A stretch of DNA of 64,000 nt from Opitutia bacterium (GCA_016187945.1 JACPIT010000001.1:62001-126000), one strand, 5' to 3'. Numbered from the stretch's first letter, positions 8,543-17,787 are shown. Notes: a model not told the origin generated them from the sequence alone. Translations and numbers: made by a program.

Positions 8543-9817
8543 ATGGAGCGCGTCACCGCCACCTACCTGATCGAAACGCCGCTGCCGGTCGAAAAGGCCG
8601 CCGCGACGCTCGCGGGCGAGCAATCTTCCGGCACGTTTGTCGCCGTCCCCGGCGAAACCGAGGAACTGAAGCAGCGCTTCGCCGCGCGGGTCGAGTCGAT
8701 CAAGCCGCTCGAGTCCGTCGCCGCGCCCGCGATCCCGACCGGCCGCGCTCCCGCGCCGAGTTACCAGCGCGCCGAGGTGAAGGTGTCGTGGTCGATCGAG
8801 AACTTCGGCACGAATCTGCCGACGCTCGTCTCGACGCTCCAAGGCAACCTCTACGAACTCGCGCAGTTCTCCGGCCTGAAGCTGATGGATTTCGACGTGC
8901 CGCCGTCGTTCGCCGCGAAGTTCCGCGGCCCCGCCTTCGGCATCGCCGGCACGCGCCGCCTCACCGGCGTCGAAGCCCGCCCGCTCATCGGCACCATCAT
9001 CAAGCCGAGCATCGGTCTTTCGCCCGCGCAGACCGCCGAGATGGTGCGCGTGCTCGTGGAAGCCGGCATCGATTTCGTGAAGGACGACGAGCTGATGGCC
9101 GACCCGCCGCACTCGCCGTTCGACGCGCGCGTCGACGCGATCATGCGCGTCGTCAACGACCACGCGCAGCGCACCGGCAAGAAGGTGATGTTCGCCTTCA
9201 ACATCAGCGACGAACTCGACGCCATGCAGCGCCACTACGACAAGATCGTCGCGAGCGGCGGCACGTGCGCGATGATCAGCGTCAACAGCGTCGGTCTCGC
9301 CGGCACAAAAAAACTTTGCGATCGCGGCCAGATGGCGATCCACGGCCACCGTAACGGCTGGGGCATGCTCAACCGCCATCCGCTGCTCGGCATCGAGTTC
9401 TCCGCGTTTCAAAAACTGCAGCGTCTCGCCGGCGTCGACCAACTCCACGTCAACGGCATCGCGAATAAGTTTTGGGAAAGCGACGACTCGGTCGTGCGCT
9501 CGATCGCTTCGTGTCGCGCCGCCGAACCGCTCGGCAAACCGGTGTTGCCCGTCGTCTCGTCCGGCCAGTGGGGCGGCCAAGCGCCCGAGACGTGGCGTCG
9601 CACGCAAACCGTCGATCTCCTCTACATGGCGGGCGGCGGCATCCAGGCGCACCCCGACGGCGCCGCAGCCGGCGTGCGTTCGCTTCAACTCTGGTGGGAA
9701 GCCGCCGTCGAAGGACTGACGGTCGAGCAGGCCGTCGCCAAGTATCCGTTGCTCGCCAGATCGCAGGCGAAGTTCGGCGTAGCGCCGGCTTCAGCCGGCC
9801 CCAAGGACTCGCGCTAA
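8543..9817 (+). CDS. RuBisCO-like protein (form IV), candidate 3-oxo-isoapionate-4-phosphate enzyme
   Basis: A 424-residue RuBisCO large-chain homologue. Key residues align with true RuBisCO: Lys154 (GTIIKPS; Lys175), the metal-carbamate triad Lys180, Asp182 and Glu183 (FVKDDE; Lys201, Asp203, Glu204), His269-Arg270 (His294-Arg295), Lys309 in loop 6 (Lys334), Ser340, and the phosphate-binding glycines 364-366. The HRNGWG and SSGQWGGQ segments depart from CO2-fixing forms. The DUF1537 kinase gene follows directly. The two characterised RLP-plus-DUF1537 systems are 3-oxo-isoapionate-4-phosphate decarboxylase and transcarboxylase/hydrolase of D-apionate catabolism, so one of those activities is inferred. 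Autotrophic RuBisCO is unlikely: no small subunit or phosphoribulokinase is present. The last ~14 residues are encoded by a repeat. Confidence 0.9.
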   Translation: MERVTATYLIETPLPVEKAAATLAGEQSSGTFVAVPGETEELKQRFAARVESIKPLESVAAPAIPTGRAPAPSYQRAEVKVSWSIENFGTNLPTLVSTLQGNLYELAQFSGLKLMDFDVPPSFAAKFRGPAFGIAGTRRLTGVEARPLIGTIIKPSIGLSPAQTAEMVRVLVEAGIDFVKDDELMADPPHSPFDARVDAIMRVVNDHAQRTGKKVMFAFNISDELDAMQRHYDKIVASGGTCAMISVNSVGLAGTKKLCDRGQMAIHGHRNGWGMLNRHPLLGIEFSAFQKLQRLAGVDQLHVNGIANKFWESDDSVVRSIASCRAAEPLGKPVLPVVSSGQWGGQAPETWRRTQTVDLLYMAGGGIQAHPDGAAAGVRSLQLWWEAAVEGLTVEQAVAKYPLLARSQAKFGVAPASAGPKDSR

Positions 9818-9849
9818 TCCGACTAGACCGGCCGAAGCCTGCCCTACCC
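9779..9849. repeat. GTAGCGCCGGCTTCAGCCGG repeat at RLP 3' end
   Basis: Inverted repeat with arms gtagcgccggcttcagccgg and ccggccgaagcctgccctac. It encodes the tail VAPASAGPKDSR of the RLP and its TAA stop, then runs on to 8 bases before the next gene. Same family as 16104-16151, 30386-30506, 57102-57175 and 59309-59333. Confidence 0.8.
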
Positions 9850-9856
9850 ACGCACC

Positions 9857-11173
9857 GTGACTTCACTCGCTCCCGCCCAACTCCGCCTCGCGTATTTCGG
9901 CGATGATTTCACCGGCTCAACCGACGCACTCGAATTCCTCGCGCGCGCCGGCCTGCGCACCGCGCTCTTTCTCGAACCGCCGTCGCGCGAGCGGCTGGCT
10001 GCGATGCCGCCGCTCGACGCCGTCGGCGTCGCCGGCCTGACGCGCTCGCTGCCGCCGGCCGAAATGGAAACGGTGTTACGACCCGCGTTCGCCGCGCTGC
10101 GCGGACTGGCTCCGCGCCACGTGCACTACAAGGTGTGCTCCACCTTCGATTCGTCGCCGCAGATCGGCAGCATCGGACGCGCGATCGATGTCGGCGTCTC
10201 GATTTTCGGCGGGCGCTACGTGCCGCTCCTCGTCGGTGCGCCGGCACTCGGGCGCTATTGCGCATTCGGAAATCTTTTCGCGCGCATGGGCATCGGCAGC
10301 GACGGCGAAATTTTTCGCCTCGATCGCCACCCGTCGATGAGCCGCCATCCGGTCACGCCCGCCGATGAGGCGGACTTGCGGCTGCACCTGGCAAAACAAA
10401 CGGCGAAACGCATCGGCCTCTTCGACGTGCTGAAGCTGGACTTGCCCGCCGGCGATGCGCACGCCGCGCTCGAGCGTCTCGTCGCGGGCGGCGCGGAGAT
10501 CGTGCTGTTCGACGTGATGCGCGCCGAGCAACTGGCGCGCATCGGCGCGCTGATCGATTCGGCCGCGGGCGACGCGCCTGCGTTCTCTGTCGGCTCGTCA
10601 GGCATCGAGATGGCGCTCGGCGCGCATTGGGCGGAGCAGGGGAGCGTGCGGTCGCGCACCGACTGGCCACCGCCCGCCCGCGTGGACCGTATGCTCGTAG
10701 TCTCCGGCAGTTGCTCGCCGGTGACGGCGGGACAAATCGATTGGGCGCTCGCCCACGGTTTCGTCGGTGTGCCGCTCGACGCGCATACATTGGCGATCGA
10801 TCCGGCGATCGCGGCGGCGCGCGAGGCGCTCCGCGCTGGCAAAAGTCCGATCGTTTTCACGGCGCGCGGTCAGCAGACCGCTGCGCCGGCTCCAGCGGCC
10901 AAGCTCGGCCGTGCGCTCGGGACGATCTCGCGCATACTCGTCGAATCGGAATCGCTCTCTCGCGTGCTCGTGGCGGGCGGCGATACGTCGAGCTACGCGG
11001 CGCGCGCGCTCGGCGTCGAAGCTGTCGAAATGATCGCACCGCTCGCCCCCGGCGCGCCGCTGTGTCGTGCGCACTCGACAAGTCGCGCGGTTGACGGCCT
11101 CGAGGTGAATTTCAAGGGCGGCCAAGTCGGCGCGCCCGACTACTTCGGCGCCGTGCAGCGCGGCGCGCTCTAA
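9857..11173 (+). CDS. DUF1537 four-carbon acid sugar kinase family (candidate 3-oxo-isoapionate kinase)
   Basis: A 438-residue protein of the DUF1537 kinase family, which phosphorylates acid sugars with ATP. The N-terminal substrate domain begins with GDDFTGSTDALE (Asp16, Asp17, Asp23) and has the HYKVCSTFDSSPQIGSIG block near residue 95. The C-terminal nucleotide domain ends with VAGGDTSSYAARALG and LEVNFKGGQVG. The GTG at 9857 is the start that retains the first beta-strand. Directly after the RLP gene, its expected job is to make the 4-phosphate of 3-oxo-isoapionate that the RLP cleaves. This is inferred from the published D-apionate pathways; other four-carbon acid sugars remain possible. 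Confidence 0.88.
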   Translation: MTSLAPAQLRLAYFGDDFTGSTDALEFLARAGLRTALFLEPPSRERLAAMPPLDAVGVAGLTRSLPPAEMETVLRPAFAALRGLAPRHVHYKVCSTFDSSPQIGSIGRAIDVGVSIFGGRYVPLLVGAPALGRYCAFGNLFARMGIGSDGEIFRLDRHPSMSRHPVTPADEADLRLHLAKQTAKRIGLFDVLKLDLPAGDAHAALERLVAGGAEIVLFDVMRAEQLARIGALIDSAAGDAPAFSVGSSGIEMALGAHWAEQGSVRSRTDWPPPARVDRMLVVSGSCSPVTAGQIDWALAHGFVGVPLDAHTLAIDPAIAAAREALRAGKSPIVFTARGQQTAAPAPAAKLGRALGTISRILVESESLSRVLVAGGDTSSYAARALGVEAVEMIAPLAPGAPLCRAHSTSRAVDGLEVNFKGGQVGAPDYFGAVQRGAL

Positions 11174-11181
11174 ATTTTTCC

Positions 11182-11844
11182 ATGAAACGCAAGACGCTCG
11201 CTCTCGTTCACACCTCCGCGACGCTCGTCCCGGTTTTCCAACAGCTCTGCAAGGCGCAACTGCCGAACGTCGACACGTTCAACATCGTCGACGACAGCCT
11301 CGTGCGCGCCATCGGCGCGAAAGGCGGTCTCACTGCCGACATCGCGCGCCGCGTGCAGTCCTACATCACCTCCGCCGAGGCGGGCGGCGCAGACTACGTG
11401 CTCGTCACCTGCTCGTCGATCGGGCCCGCGGTCGAGGCGTCGGCGGCGTTCTCCGCCGTGCCGGTGCTGCGCGTCGATCAACCGATGGCGGATCAGGCGG
11501 TGCAAACCGGTCGCCGCATCGGCGTCATCGCGACGCTGCCGACGACGCTCAACCCCACCAAGGATCTCGTGCAGCGGCGTGCGGTCGCGGCGGGCAAGTC
11601 GATCGAACTTACCGCGGTGCTGGTCGAAGGCGCGTTCGAAGCGCTGATGTCCGGCGACGCGGCGAAACACGACGCACTGGTCGCGACCGCGCTGCGCACG
11701 CTCGCTTCGCACGTCGACGTGATCGTGCTCGCGCAAGCGTCGATGGCGCGCGTGGTCGAGACGCTCGCGCCGGAAGACCGCCGCATCCCGATCCTCGCCA
11801 GTCCGCCGCTCGCGATCGCGCACCTCGCGAAGGTGCTTTCGTAG
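11182..11844 (+). CDS. Asp/Glu racemase-fold protein with one catalytic cysteine
   Basis: A 220-residue protein of the aspartate/glutamate/hydantoin racemase superfamily, which works on carbanions next to carboxylates. The first cysteine motif is present (VTCSSIGP, Cys77), but the second motif, normally containing Cys, reads LAQASM with Ala186. A two-base racemase with two cysteines is therefore unlikely. The family also includes single-cysteine decarboxylases such as arylmalonate decarboxylase, and isomerases. It starts 8 bases after the kinase and precedes the BASS transporter, so it probably acts on an acid in the same RLP pathway. The actual reaction is unknown. Its TAG stop lies in a repeat. 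Confidence 0.75.
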   Translation: MKRKTLALVHTSATLVPVFQQLCKAQLPNVDTFNIVDDSLVRAIGAKGGLTADIARRVQSYITSAEAGGADYVLVTCSSIGPAVEASAAFSAVPVLRVDQPMADQAVQTGRRIGVIATLPTTLNPTKDLVQRRAVAAGKSIELTAVLVEGAFEALMSGDAAKHDALVATALRTLASHVDVIVLAQASMARVVETLAPEDRRIPILASPPLAIAHLAKVLS

Positions 11845-11895
11845 CGCAGGCGTCCCGCCTCCACTCCGAAAGAGCAGGCGAGACGCCTGCGCTAC
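11841..11895. repeat. GTAGCGCAGGCGTCCCGCCT inverted repeat
   Basis: Arms gtagcgcaggcgtcccgcct and aggcgagacgcctgcgctac pair almost fully. The left GTAG holds the stop codon of the upstream gene. Confidence 0.85.
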
Positions 11896-11913
11896 TTTCT
11901 ACCCCGATTCCCC

Positions 11914-13191
11914 ATGTTCGTTTTCCGGAAATTCTGTCTCGGTCTCGCCGCCGTCTCGCTGCTCGCGACGTTCGCCAGCCTCGCGCTCGGCCATGCTGCC
12001 GTCTGGTCGCCGGCCGCGGTGCTTGCGGCCGTTTCGCTCGCCATCGGTCTCGGCGCGGTGCCGTCGCTCAAAGGCTACCAGTTCACCGCGTGGATCGTCG
12101 CCGCGGTCGTGGCCGCGATGATCTATCCGAACGCGTTTCTGAAAGTCGGCGATTTCGATCTGCGCAACAAGTGGCTCATCCTTCTCGTGATTCAGACCGT
12201 GATGTTCGGCATGGGCACGCAGATGAGCCTGCACGATTTCTCCGGCGTCGTGAAAACGCCGCGCGGCGTGCTCGTCGGCATCATCTGTCATTTCTCGGTG
12301 ATGCCGCTCGTCGGCTTCGGGCTGACAAAGCTCTTCGCGTTTCCGCCGGAGATCGCGGCGGGGATCATTCTCATCGGCTCGTGTTCGAGCGGCCTCGCGT
12401 CGAACGTCATGGCCTATCTCGCGCGCTCGAATCTCGTGCTCTCGGTTACGGTCACGGCGATCACGACGCTCGTCGCGCCGTTCATGACGCCGCTGCTGAT
12501 GAAGCTGCTCGCGGGGACGCTCGTCGAAGTAAAGTTTCTCAACATGATGATCGAGATCATCAAGATCGTCATCGTGCCGATCGCCGCGGCGCTGATTCAC
12601 GACCACCTGAAGCACATCGCGGCGTCGAGCTACCGCAAGTGGGTCGTCGCGCAACTCGTCGCGGCGGCGGCGGTGATCGGCATCTTCGTCGCGCACGACC
12701 GTCCCGAGGTGACGGCGCTGCCGGCCAATGCCCAACTCGCGTTCGAGCTTGCCGGCTTTCTCCTCGCGTCGATCCCGGTCGGCGTCGCGTATCACCAGCT
12801 CACGCGCCTGCTGCCGAAACTCGATGCATGGATGCCGCTCTTCTCGATGGCGGGCATCGTCTACTTCACGACCGTGACGACCGCAGCGGGCCGCGACAAT
12901 CTGCTGAAGGTCGGCGCGCTGCTCTTCGTGGCATCGGTGATCCACAACGCTGCCGGCTACTTTTTCGGCTACTGGCTCAGCCGCGCGGCTGGGCTCGACA
13001 AGAGTTCGGCGCGTTCGGTGGCATTCGAGGTCGGCCTGCAAAACGGTGGCATGGCGTCCGGCCTCGCGGGTGCGATGGGGAAACTCGGCACCGTCGGTCT
13101 CGCGCCGGCAATTTTCAGCCCGTGGATGAACATCTCCGGATCGATCCTGGCGAATTTCTGGCACAAGCGTCCGCCGGACGATTTGAGGTAG
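11914..13191 (+). CDS. BASS-family (bile acid:sodium symporter-like) transporter
   Basis: A 425-residue integral membrane protein with about 10-12 hydrophobic helices. The BASS signatures are GMGTQMSLHDF in the N-terminal half, the proline/glycine-rich crossing CSSGLASNVMAYLARSN in the middle, and FEVGLQNGGMASGLA near the end. Bacterial members carry small organic anions such as bile acids, pantothenate or keto-acids, driven by sodium. As the last gene of the RLP/kinase unit it is a good candidate for apionate or a related sugar-acid importer (inference). About two extra N-terminal helices come before the usual family core. The stop TAG lies within a repeat. Confidence 0.85.
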   Translation: MFVFRKFCLGLAAVSLLATFASLALGHAAVWSPAAVLAAVSLAIGLGAVPSLKGYQFTAWIVAAVVAAMIYPNAFLKVGDFDLRNKWLILLVIQTVMFGMGTQMSLHDFSGVVKTPRGVLVGIICHFSVMPLVGFGLTKLFAFPPEIAAGIILIGSCSSGLASNVMAYLARSNLVLSVTVTAITTLVAPFMTPLLMKLLAGTLVEVKFLNMMIEIIKIVIVPIAAALIHDHLKHIAASSYRKWVVAQLVAAAAVIGIFVAHDRPEVTALPANAQLAFELAGFLLASIPVGVAYHQLTRLLPKLDAWMPLFSMAGIVYFTTVTTAAGRDNLLKVGALLFVASVIHNAAGYFFGYWLSRAAGLDKSSARSVAFEVGLQNGGMASGLAGAMGKLGTVGLAPAIFSPWMNISGSILANFWHKRPPDDLR

Positions 13192-13260
13192 GGTGGACCG
13201 GCCCGGTCCGCCGAGGGCGTGATGCGATATTCGCGGCGCACCGGGCCGGTGCGCCCTACC
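13188..13260. repeat. GTAGGGTGGACCGGCCCGGT inverted repeat
   Basis: Arms gtagggtggaccggcccggt and accgggccggtgcgccctac. It supplies the BASS gene's TAG and ends 16 bases before the convergent LacI gene, where it could also help terminate transcription. Confidence 0.8.
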
Positions 13261-13276
13261 TAACGTTCCCGCGTGG

Positions 13277-14341
13277 CTAACTCTGTTTCGCCGATGCGCG
13301 TTTCGTCACGCGCTTCACCGTCTTCCCCGGCTGCCACGAGGCGCCGATAAGCGTCGCACGCGGATAGGACGGCACGCCGCACTCGTTGTTGTGGAGATGG
13401 CTGATCACCATGTCGACGGCCGCCTCGCCGGTGCGGCCGTTGTGCTGGTCCATGCCGGCCCAGTCGCGATCTTCGGCGCGGCGCTCGAGTTGCAGCAGCC
13501 CGATGTCGTGCGGAATCTTGAGGCCGCGTGCTTCGATCAGGCGGCGGACAAAACGGTAGAGAGTGAACACCACATCGGGTTTCTCGCGCTCGAGCCACGC
13601 GTAGAATTCCCGCGGATCGTTGCGCGCCGCCTCGACCGCGTAGAACGGTGCGACGCGATCGGCCGCGGGCAGGACTTGCTGTCCGATCATCATGCCGGAC
13701 GTGAAGCGTCCTTCGACGAGCCGGTCGATGCGCTCGTCGATGACGAGCGCCGGACGGCGATAACCAAGCGCGAGCGCGCGCTCGCACGCCTGGAGCACGA
13801 GCGCGTGGTGATCGACGCAGCAAAACGACAGCGTCGGCTCGTGCGTGCGCACGCCGGTGACGACGCAGGCGTGCGCCTGCCAGGTGCTGGCGAAACGCTC
13901 CGGCAGGCGGTTTTCCTCCATGAGGCCGACGACGATCACGCCGCGAATGCCGCGCGCGCGCAGGATGCGGTTGAGGCGCGTGCCGTCGAGTTGCGGATCG
14001 TGCAGCCAGAATTCGTCGATGCCGTAGCCCTGCGCTGCGGCGCGGCGACGGATGCCGGCGACGTAGGTCGGGATCGTCGGGTGCGACTTGAAGGCGTCGC
14101 GCTCGCGATGGGCGTTGAGAACAGCGAGCGTGTGTTTCGATTTTCCCTGGGCCTGCTTCCGCAGCTCGGCCATGAGATGCGAGACGACGGGGTTGCGGGC
14201 GTAGCCGAGGCGTTGCGCGGCGGCGTGCACGCGCTCGCGGGTGGCGAGCGGGATTTGCGGATCGTGACGCAGCGCGAGCGAGATGGTGTTCTTGGACACC
14301 TTCAAATCGCGCGCGAGCGTCGCCATCGTGACGGAAGCCAT
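13277..14341 (-). CDS. LacI-family transcriptional regulator of the arabinose genes
   Basis: A 354-residue regulator with a LacI helix-turn-helix at the N-terminus (TMATLARDLKVSKNTISLALR) and a periplasmic-binding-like effector domain (IRGVIVVGLMEE, RPALVIDERIDR). The start at 14341 puts MASVTMATLA first, as usual for the family; an ATG 18 bases upstream is less likely. It is divergent from araB across about 98 bases containing a perfect CTTGACGGTCAAG palindrome. Similar sites lie ahead of the GH106 gene and the araF-like gene. I infer that it represses or activates the whole arabinose set in response to a pentose. The effector is not proven. Confidence 0.85.
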   Translation of the reverse strand: MASVTMATLARDLKVSKNTISLALRHDPQIPLATRERVHAAAQRLGYARNPVVSHLMAELRKQAQGKSKHTLAVLNAHRERDAFKSHPTIPTYVAGIRRRAAAQGYGIDEFWLHDPQLDGTRLNRILRARGIRGVIVVGLMEENRLPERFASTWQAHACVVTGVRTHEPTLSFCCVDHHALVLQACERALALGYRRPALVIDERIDRLVEGRFTSGMMIGQQVLPAADRVAPFYAVEAARNDPREFYAWLEREKPDVVFTLYRFVRRLIEARGLKIPHDIGLLQLERRAEDRDWAGMDQHNGRTGEAAVDMVISHLHNNECGVPSYPRATLIGASWQPGKTVKRVTKRASAKQS

Positions 14342-14366
14342 GCGCGACGACCAAGGCACACAGAGG

Positions 14367-14379
14367 CTTGACGGTCAAG
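14367..14379. promoter_or_regulatory. Candidate LacI-regulator operator CTTGACGGTCAAG
   Basis: Odd perfect palindrome in the 98-base divergent gap between the regulator and araB. An 11/13 match (reverse orientation) lies upstream of the araF-like gene at 26709-26721, and a half-site match lies at 18506-18514. Confidence 0.5.
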
Positions 14380-14439
14380 TGCCGGGGCCATCGCTCGAAC
14401 GGGTGAGGCAACTAGGCTCTGGCCGCTGTTCCCCTCACC

Positions 14440-16107
14440 ATGGCCAAAGACGTTTTCTCCATCGGCATCGACTACGGCACCAACTCGGTTCGCGCGCTCG
14501 TCGTGCGCTGTCGCGACGGCAAAGAGTTCGGCTCCTGCGTCGTGAATTATCCCAGCGGCCACCAAGGCGTGCTGCTCGATCCGCGCGACCACAATGTCGC
14601 CCGCCAAAATCCGGCCGACTACCTGCTCGGTCTCGAGAAATCCGTCAAGGGCGCGCTCGCGCAGGCGAAGAAGCAGCGCGGTTTCTCCGCGGCGCAGGTG
14701 ATCGGCCTCGGCGTCGACACGACCGGCTCGAGCCCGATCCCGGTCGACGCGAAGAACGTCCCGCTCGCGCTCGACAAGAAGTGGGAGAAAAACCTTAACG
14801 CGCAGTGCTGGCTCTGGAAGGACCACACGAGCTGGCGCGAGGCGGCGAAGATCACCGAACTCGCCGCGGCGCACCGCCCGCAGTTCATCGCGAAGTGCGG
14901 CAACACCTATTCCTCCGAGTGGTTCTGGGCGAAGCTCTGGCATTGCCTCAACGTCGACCCGAAACTGTTCGCCGCCGCCTACTCGTGGGTGGAGCTGTGC
15001 GACTGGATTCCGTCCGTGCTCGCGGGCGTGACCGATCCGCGCGCGGTGAAGCGCGGCGTGTGCGCCGCCGGACACAAGGCGCTCTACGCGGAAGAGTGGG
15101 GCGGTTTGCCCGACAAGGAATTTCTCGCGCTGCTCGACCCGCAGCTCGCCGATCTGCGCGACCGTCTCTACGAGAAGGCGCACGACGCGAGCGAGTCCGC
15201 CGGCAATCTCTCGCCCGAGTCGGCGAAGATTCTCGGGCTGCCCGCAGGCATTCCGATCGCGATCGGCGAGTTCGACGTGCACTACGGCGCGATCGGCTGC
15301 GGCGTCGCCGAAGGCACGATCGTGAAAGTCATCGGCACCTCGACGTGCGATTGCGGCGTCGTTTCCGCGGCGAAGACCGTGCCGGACATCCCGGGCATCT
15401 GCGGCATCGTGAAGGGCGCGATCCTACCGGGTTTCTACGGCATCGAGGCGGGCCAGAGCGCCGTGGGCGACATCTTCAAGTGGTATGTCGAGGGCGTGCT
15501 GAAGGACGTGAAACTCCACGCCGCGCTCACCGCCGAAGCCGCGAAGCTCGCGCCCGGCCAGAGCGGCTTGCTCGCGCTGGATTGGAACAACGGCAACCGC
15601 ACGATCCTCGTCGACCAACGACTCACCGGCTTGCTCGTCGGCCAAACGCTCTACACGACGCAGGCGGAGATTTACCGCGCGCTGATCGAAGCGACGGCGT
15701 TCGGCGCCCGCGCGATCATCGAGCGCATCAAGGAATACGGCGTGCCGATCGATCGCGTCGTCTGCGCCGGCGGCATTGCGGAGAAAAATCCGCTGCTGAT
15801 GCAGATTTACGCGGACATCACCGGTTGCACGATGCTGGTCGCCGGCTCATCGCAAGCCTGCGCGCTCGGCTCGGCCGTCAGCGCCGCCGTGCTCGCGGGC
15901 ACGCACCCGGATTTCCCGACCGCGCAGAAGAAGATGACCTCGCTCAAAAAGGTCGCCTACAAGCCGCGCGCCGCCGCGCAGAAAACCTACGACCAGCTCT
16001 ACTCGCTCTACCGCCAGCTCCACGACAGCTTCGGCGGAAAGAACAAGTCCGCCGACCTCAGCGGCGTGATGAAGGAACTGCTCACGATCAAGGAATCGGT
16101 GAAGTAG
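14440..16107 (+). CDS. araB: Ribulokinase
   Basis: A 555-residue FGGY kinase matching ribulokinase in length and motifs: [16 protein letters not shown] at the start, [52 protein letters not shown] and [18 protein letters not shown]. It phosphorylates L-ribulose from AraA to L-ribulose 5-phosphate for AraD; both partner genes follow on the same strand. The order B-A-D matches the classic arabinose operon. Expression is probably controlled by the divergent LacI-type regulator. The stop TAG is the TAG of a GTAG-ended repeat, so the last residues (ESVK) sit right against it. Confidence 0.95.
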   Translation: MAKDVFSIGIDYGTNSVRALVVRCRDGKEFGSCVVNYPSGHQGVLLDPRDHNVARQNPADYLLGLEKSVKGALAQAKKQRGFSAAQVIGLGVDTTGSSPIPVDAKNVPLALDKKWEKNLNAQCWLWKDHTSWREAAKITELAAAHRPQFIAKCGNTYSSEWFWAKLWHCLNVDPKLFAAAYSWVELCDWIPSVLAGVTDPRAVKRGVCAAGHKALYAEEWGGLPDKEFLALLDPQLADLRDRLYEKAHDASESAGNLSPESAKILGLPAGIPIAIGEFDVHYGAIGCGVAEGTIVKVIGTSTCDCGVVSAAKTVPDIPGICGIVKGAILPGFYGIEAGQSAVGDIFKWYVEGVLKDVKLHAALTAEAAKLAPGQSGLLALDWNNGNRTILVDQRLTGLLVGQTLYTTQAEIYRALIEATAFGARAIIERIKEYGVPIDRVVCAGGIAEKNPLLMQIYADITGCTMLVAGSSQACALGSAVSAAVLAGTHPDFPTAQKKMTSLKKVAYKPRAAAQKTYDQLYSLYRQLHDSFGGKNKSADLSGVMKELLTIKESVK

Positions 16108-16204
16108 CGCCGGTCTCCGACCGGCGTCGGCCAGTCGCAGACTGGCCCTACCTCCCGCTTCGCCGCTCTCCCTCTACTCGCTACTCACTACCCGCTACTC
16201 GCTA
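16104..16204. repeat. GTAGCGCCGG inverted repeat plus short ctactcg reiterations
   Basis: 16104-16151 is an inverted repeat with accggcgtcggcc in the loop region and a closing ccctac. 16160-16204 follows with degenerate tandem ctactcgctactc words. Together they fill the araB-araA gap. Confidence 0.65.
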
Positions 16205-16216
16205 CTTCTCCCTCCC

Positions 16217-17725
16217 ATGTCCGTCATCAATCTCTCCACTCCTGAAATCTGGTTCGTCTGCGGTTCGCAGCACCTCTACGGCCCCGGCCCGCTGAAGCAG
16301 GTCGCCGCCAACGCCCAAGCCGTCGTCGACGGCCTCGTGAAATCCAAGCGCCTGCCGCTCCCGCTGAAATTCAAGGCGCTGCTCGTCGACTCCGACCAGA
16401 TCGCGAAGGTCTGCCTCGAAGCCAACGCCGACGCGAACTGCGCCGGCCTCGTGCTCTGGATGCACACGTTCTCGCCGTCGAAGATGTGGATTCGCGGCCT
16501 CACGTCGCTCAAGAAGCCGTTCCTGCACCTGCACACGCAGTTCAACCGCGATCTGCCGTGGTCGACGATCGACATGGATTTCATGAACCTCAACCAGGCC
16601 GCCCACGGCGACCGCGAGGCCGGGTTCATCCACACGCGCCTCCGCCTCGGCCGCAAGGTCGTCGTCGGCCATTGGAGCGACAGCGAAGTGCAGGACCGCA
16701 TCGCGGCTTGGATGAGCGCGGCGCACGCCTGGCACGATTGGCAGGGCGCCAAGGTCGTCCGCTTCGGCGACAACATGCGCTACGTCGCCGTCACCGAAGG
16801 CGACAAGGTTAGCAGCGAAATCCGTTTCGGTTTTGAAGTGAACACCTACGGCGTCGGCGACCTCGTCGCGAAGGTCAACGCCGTCAGCGACGCCGACATC
16901 GGCGCGCTCTGCGCCGATTACGAAAAACTCTACACGGTCGTTCCCGCACTCAAGAAGGGCGGCAAGCGCCACGACGAGCTGCGCTACAGCGCCCGCCTCG
17001 AGCTCGGCATGAGCGCATTCCTCTCCGAAGTCGGCGCGAAGGCCTTCACCGACACCTTCGAAGACCTGCACGGGCTGCGCCAGCTCCCCGGCATGGCCAC
17101 GCAACGCCTGATGGGCGCCGGCTACGGCTTCGGTGGCGAAGGCGACTGGAAGACCGCCGCACTCGTCCGCGCCATGAAGGTCATGGCCGGCGGCGAGCGC
17201 ACCTCCTTCATGGAGGACTACACGTATCATCTCTCGCCGAAGGGCCACCAAGTGCTCGGCGCGCACATGCTCGAGATTTGCCCGTCGATCGCCTCCGGCA
17301 AGCCCGCCGTCGAGGTCCACCCGCTCGGCATCGGCGGCAAGGAAGACCCGGTGCGCTTCGTGTTCGACGCGCCCGCCGGCGAAGCGCTCAACGCCTGCCT
17401 CGTCGACCTCGGCAACCGTTTCCGCCTCGTCGTGAACGAAGTCAAAGCCGTGAAGACGCCGAAGCTCCCGAGGCTCCCCGTCGCGCGCGCCGTGTGGGAA
17501 TGCAAACCGGACTTCAAGACGGCGTGCGCCGCGTGGATCTACGCCGGCGGAGCGCACCACACCGGTTACAGCTACGTCGTCACGAGCGAAATGCTCGAAG
17601 ACTTCGCGACGATCGCCGGCGTCGAGACGGTGCACATCAACGCCGACACGACGCTCCCGCAACTCAAGCAGGATCTCCGCAACAACGAGGTATACTACCA
17701 CCTCGCCCAAGGCATCCGCGTCTGA
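16217..17725 (+). CDS. araA: L-arabinose isomerase
   Basis: A 502-residue protein, the expected length for AraA, which interconverts L-arabinose and L-ribulose using manganese. Recognisable blocks are [10 protein letters not shown] at the N-terminus, [26 protein letters not shown], and the metal-binding glutamates in [15 protein letters not shown] and SFMEDYTYH. It is second in the araBAD-like unit, with a repeat in each flanking gap. Cytoplasmic. No anomalies were seen. Confidence 0.96.
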   Translation: MSVINLSTPEIWFVCGSQHLYGPGPLKQVAANAQAVVDGLVKSKRLPLPLKFKALLVDSDQIAKVCLEANADANCAGLVLWMHTFSPSKMWIRGLTSLKKPFLHLHTQFNRDLPWSTIDMDFMNLNQAAHGDREAGFIHTRLRLGRKVVVGHWSDSEVQDRIAAWMSAAHAWHDWQGAKVVRFGDNMRYVAVTEGDKVSSEIRFGFEVNTYGVGDLVAKVNAVSDADIGALCADYEKLYTVVPALKKGGKRHDELRYSARLELGMSAFLSEVGAKAFTDTFEDLHGLRQLPGMATQRLMGAGYGFGGEGDWKTAALVRAMKVMAGGERTSFMEDYTYHLSPKGHQVLGAHMLEICPSIASGKPAVEVHPLGIGGKEDPVRFVFDAPAGEALNACLVDLGNRFRLVVNEVKAVKTPKLPRLPVARAVWECKPDFKTACAAWIYAGGAHHTGYSYVVTSEMLEDFATIAGVETVHINADTTLPQLKQDLRNNEVYYHLAQGIRV

Positions 17726-17735
17726 TTCAAGCAAG

Positions 17736-17787
17736 GTAGGGCGAGTCCTCCGGACGAGCCGCGGCTCACCGAGACGGTTCGCCCTAC
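17736..17787. repeat. GTAGGGCGAGTCCTCC inverted repeat
   Basis: Arms gtagggcgagtcctccggac and an inverted ...gttcgccctac. It is intergenic between araA and araD and belongs to the family seen at 575-600 and 6613-6639. Confidence 0.8.

Noticed and set aside
8543-9817. Genuine CO2-fixing RuBisCO
   Set aside because: The segments around His269 and Ser340 depart from form I-III, and no small subunit, phosphoribulokinase or activase is near.
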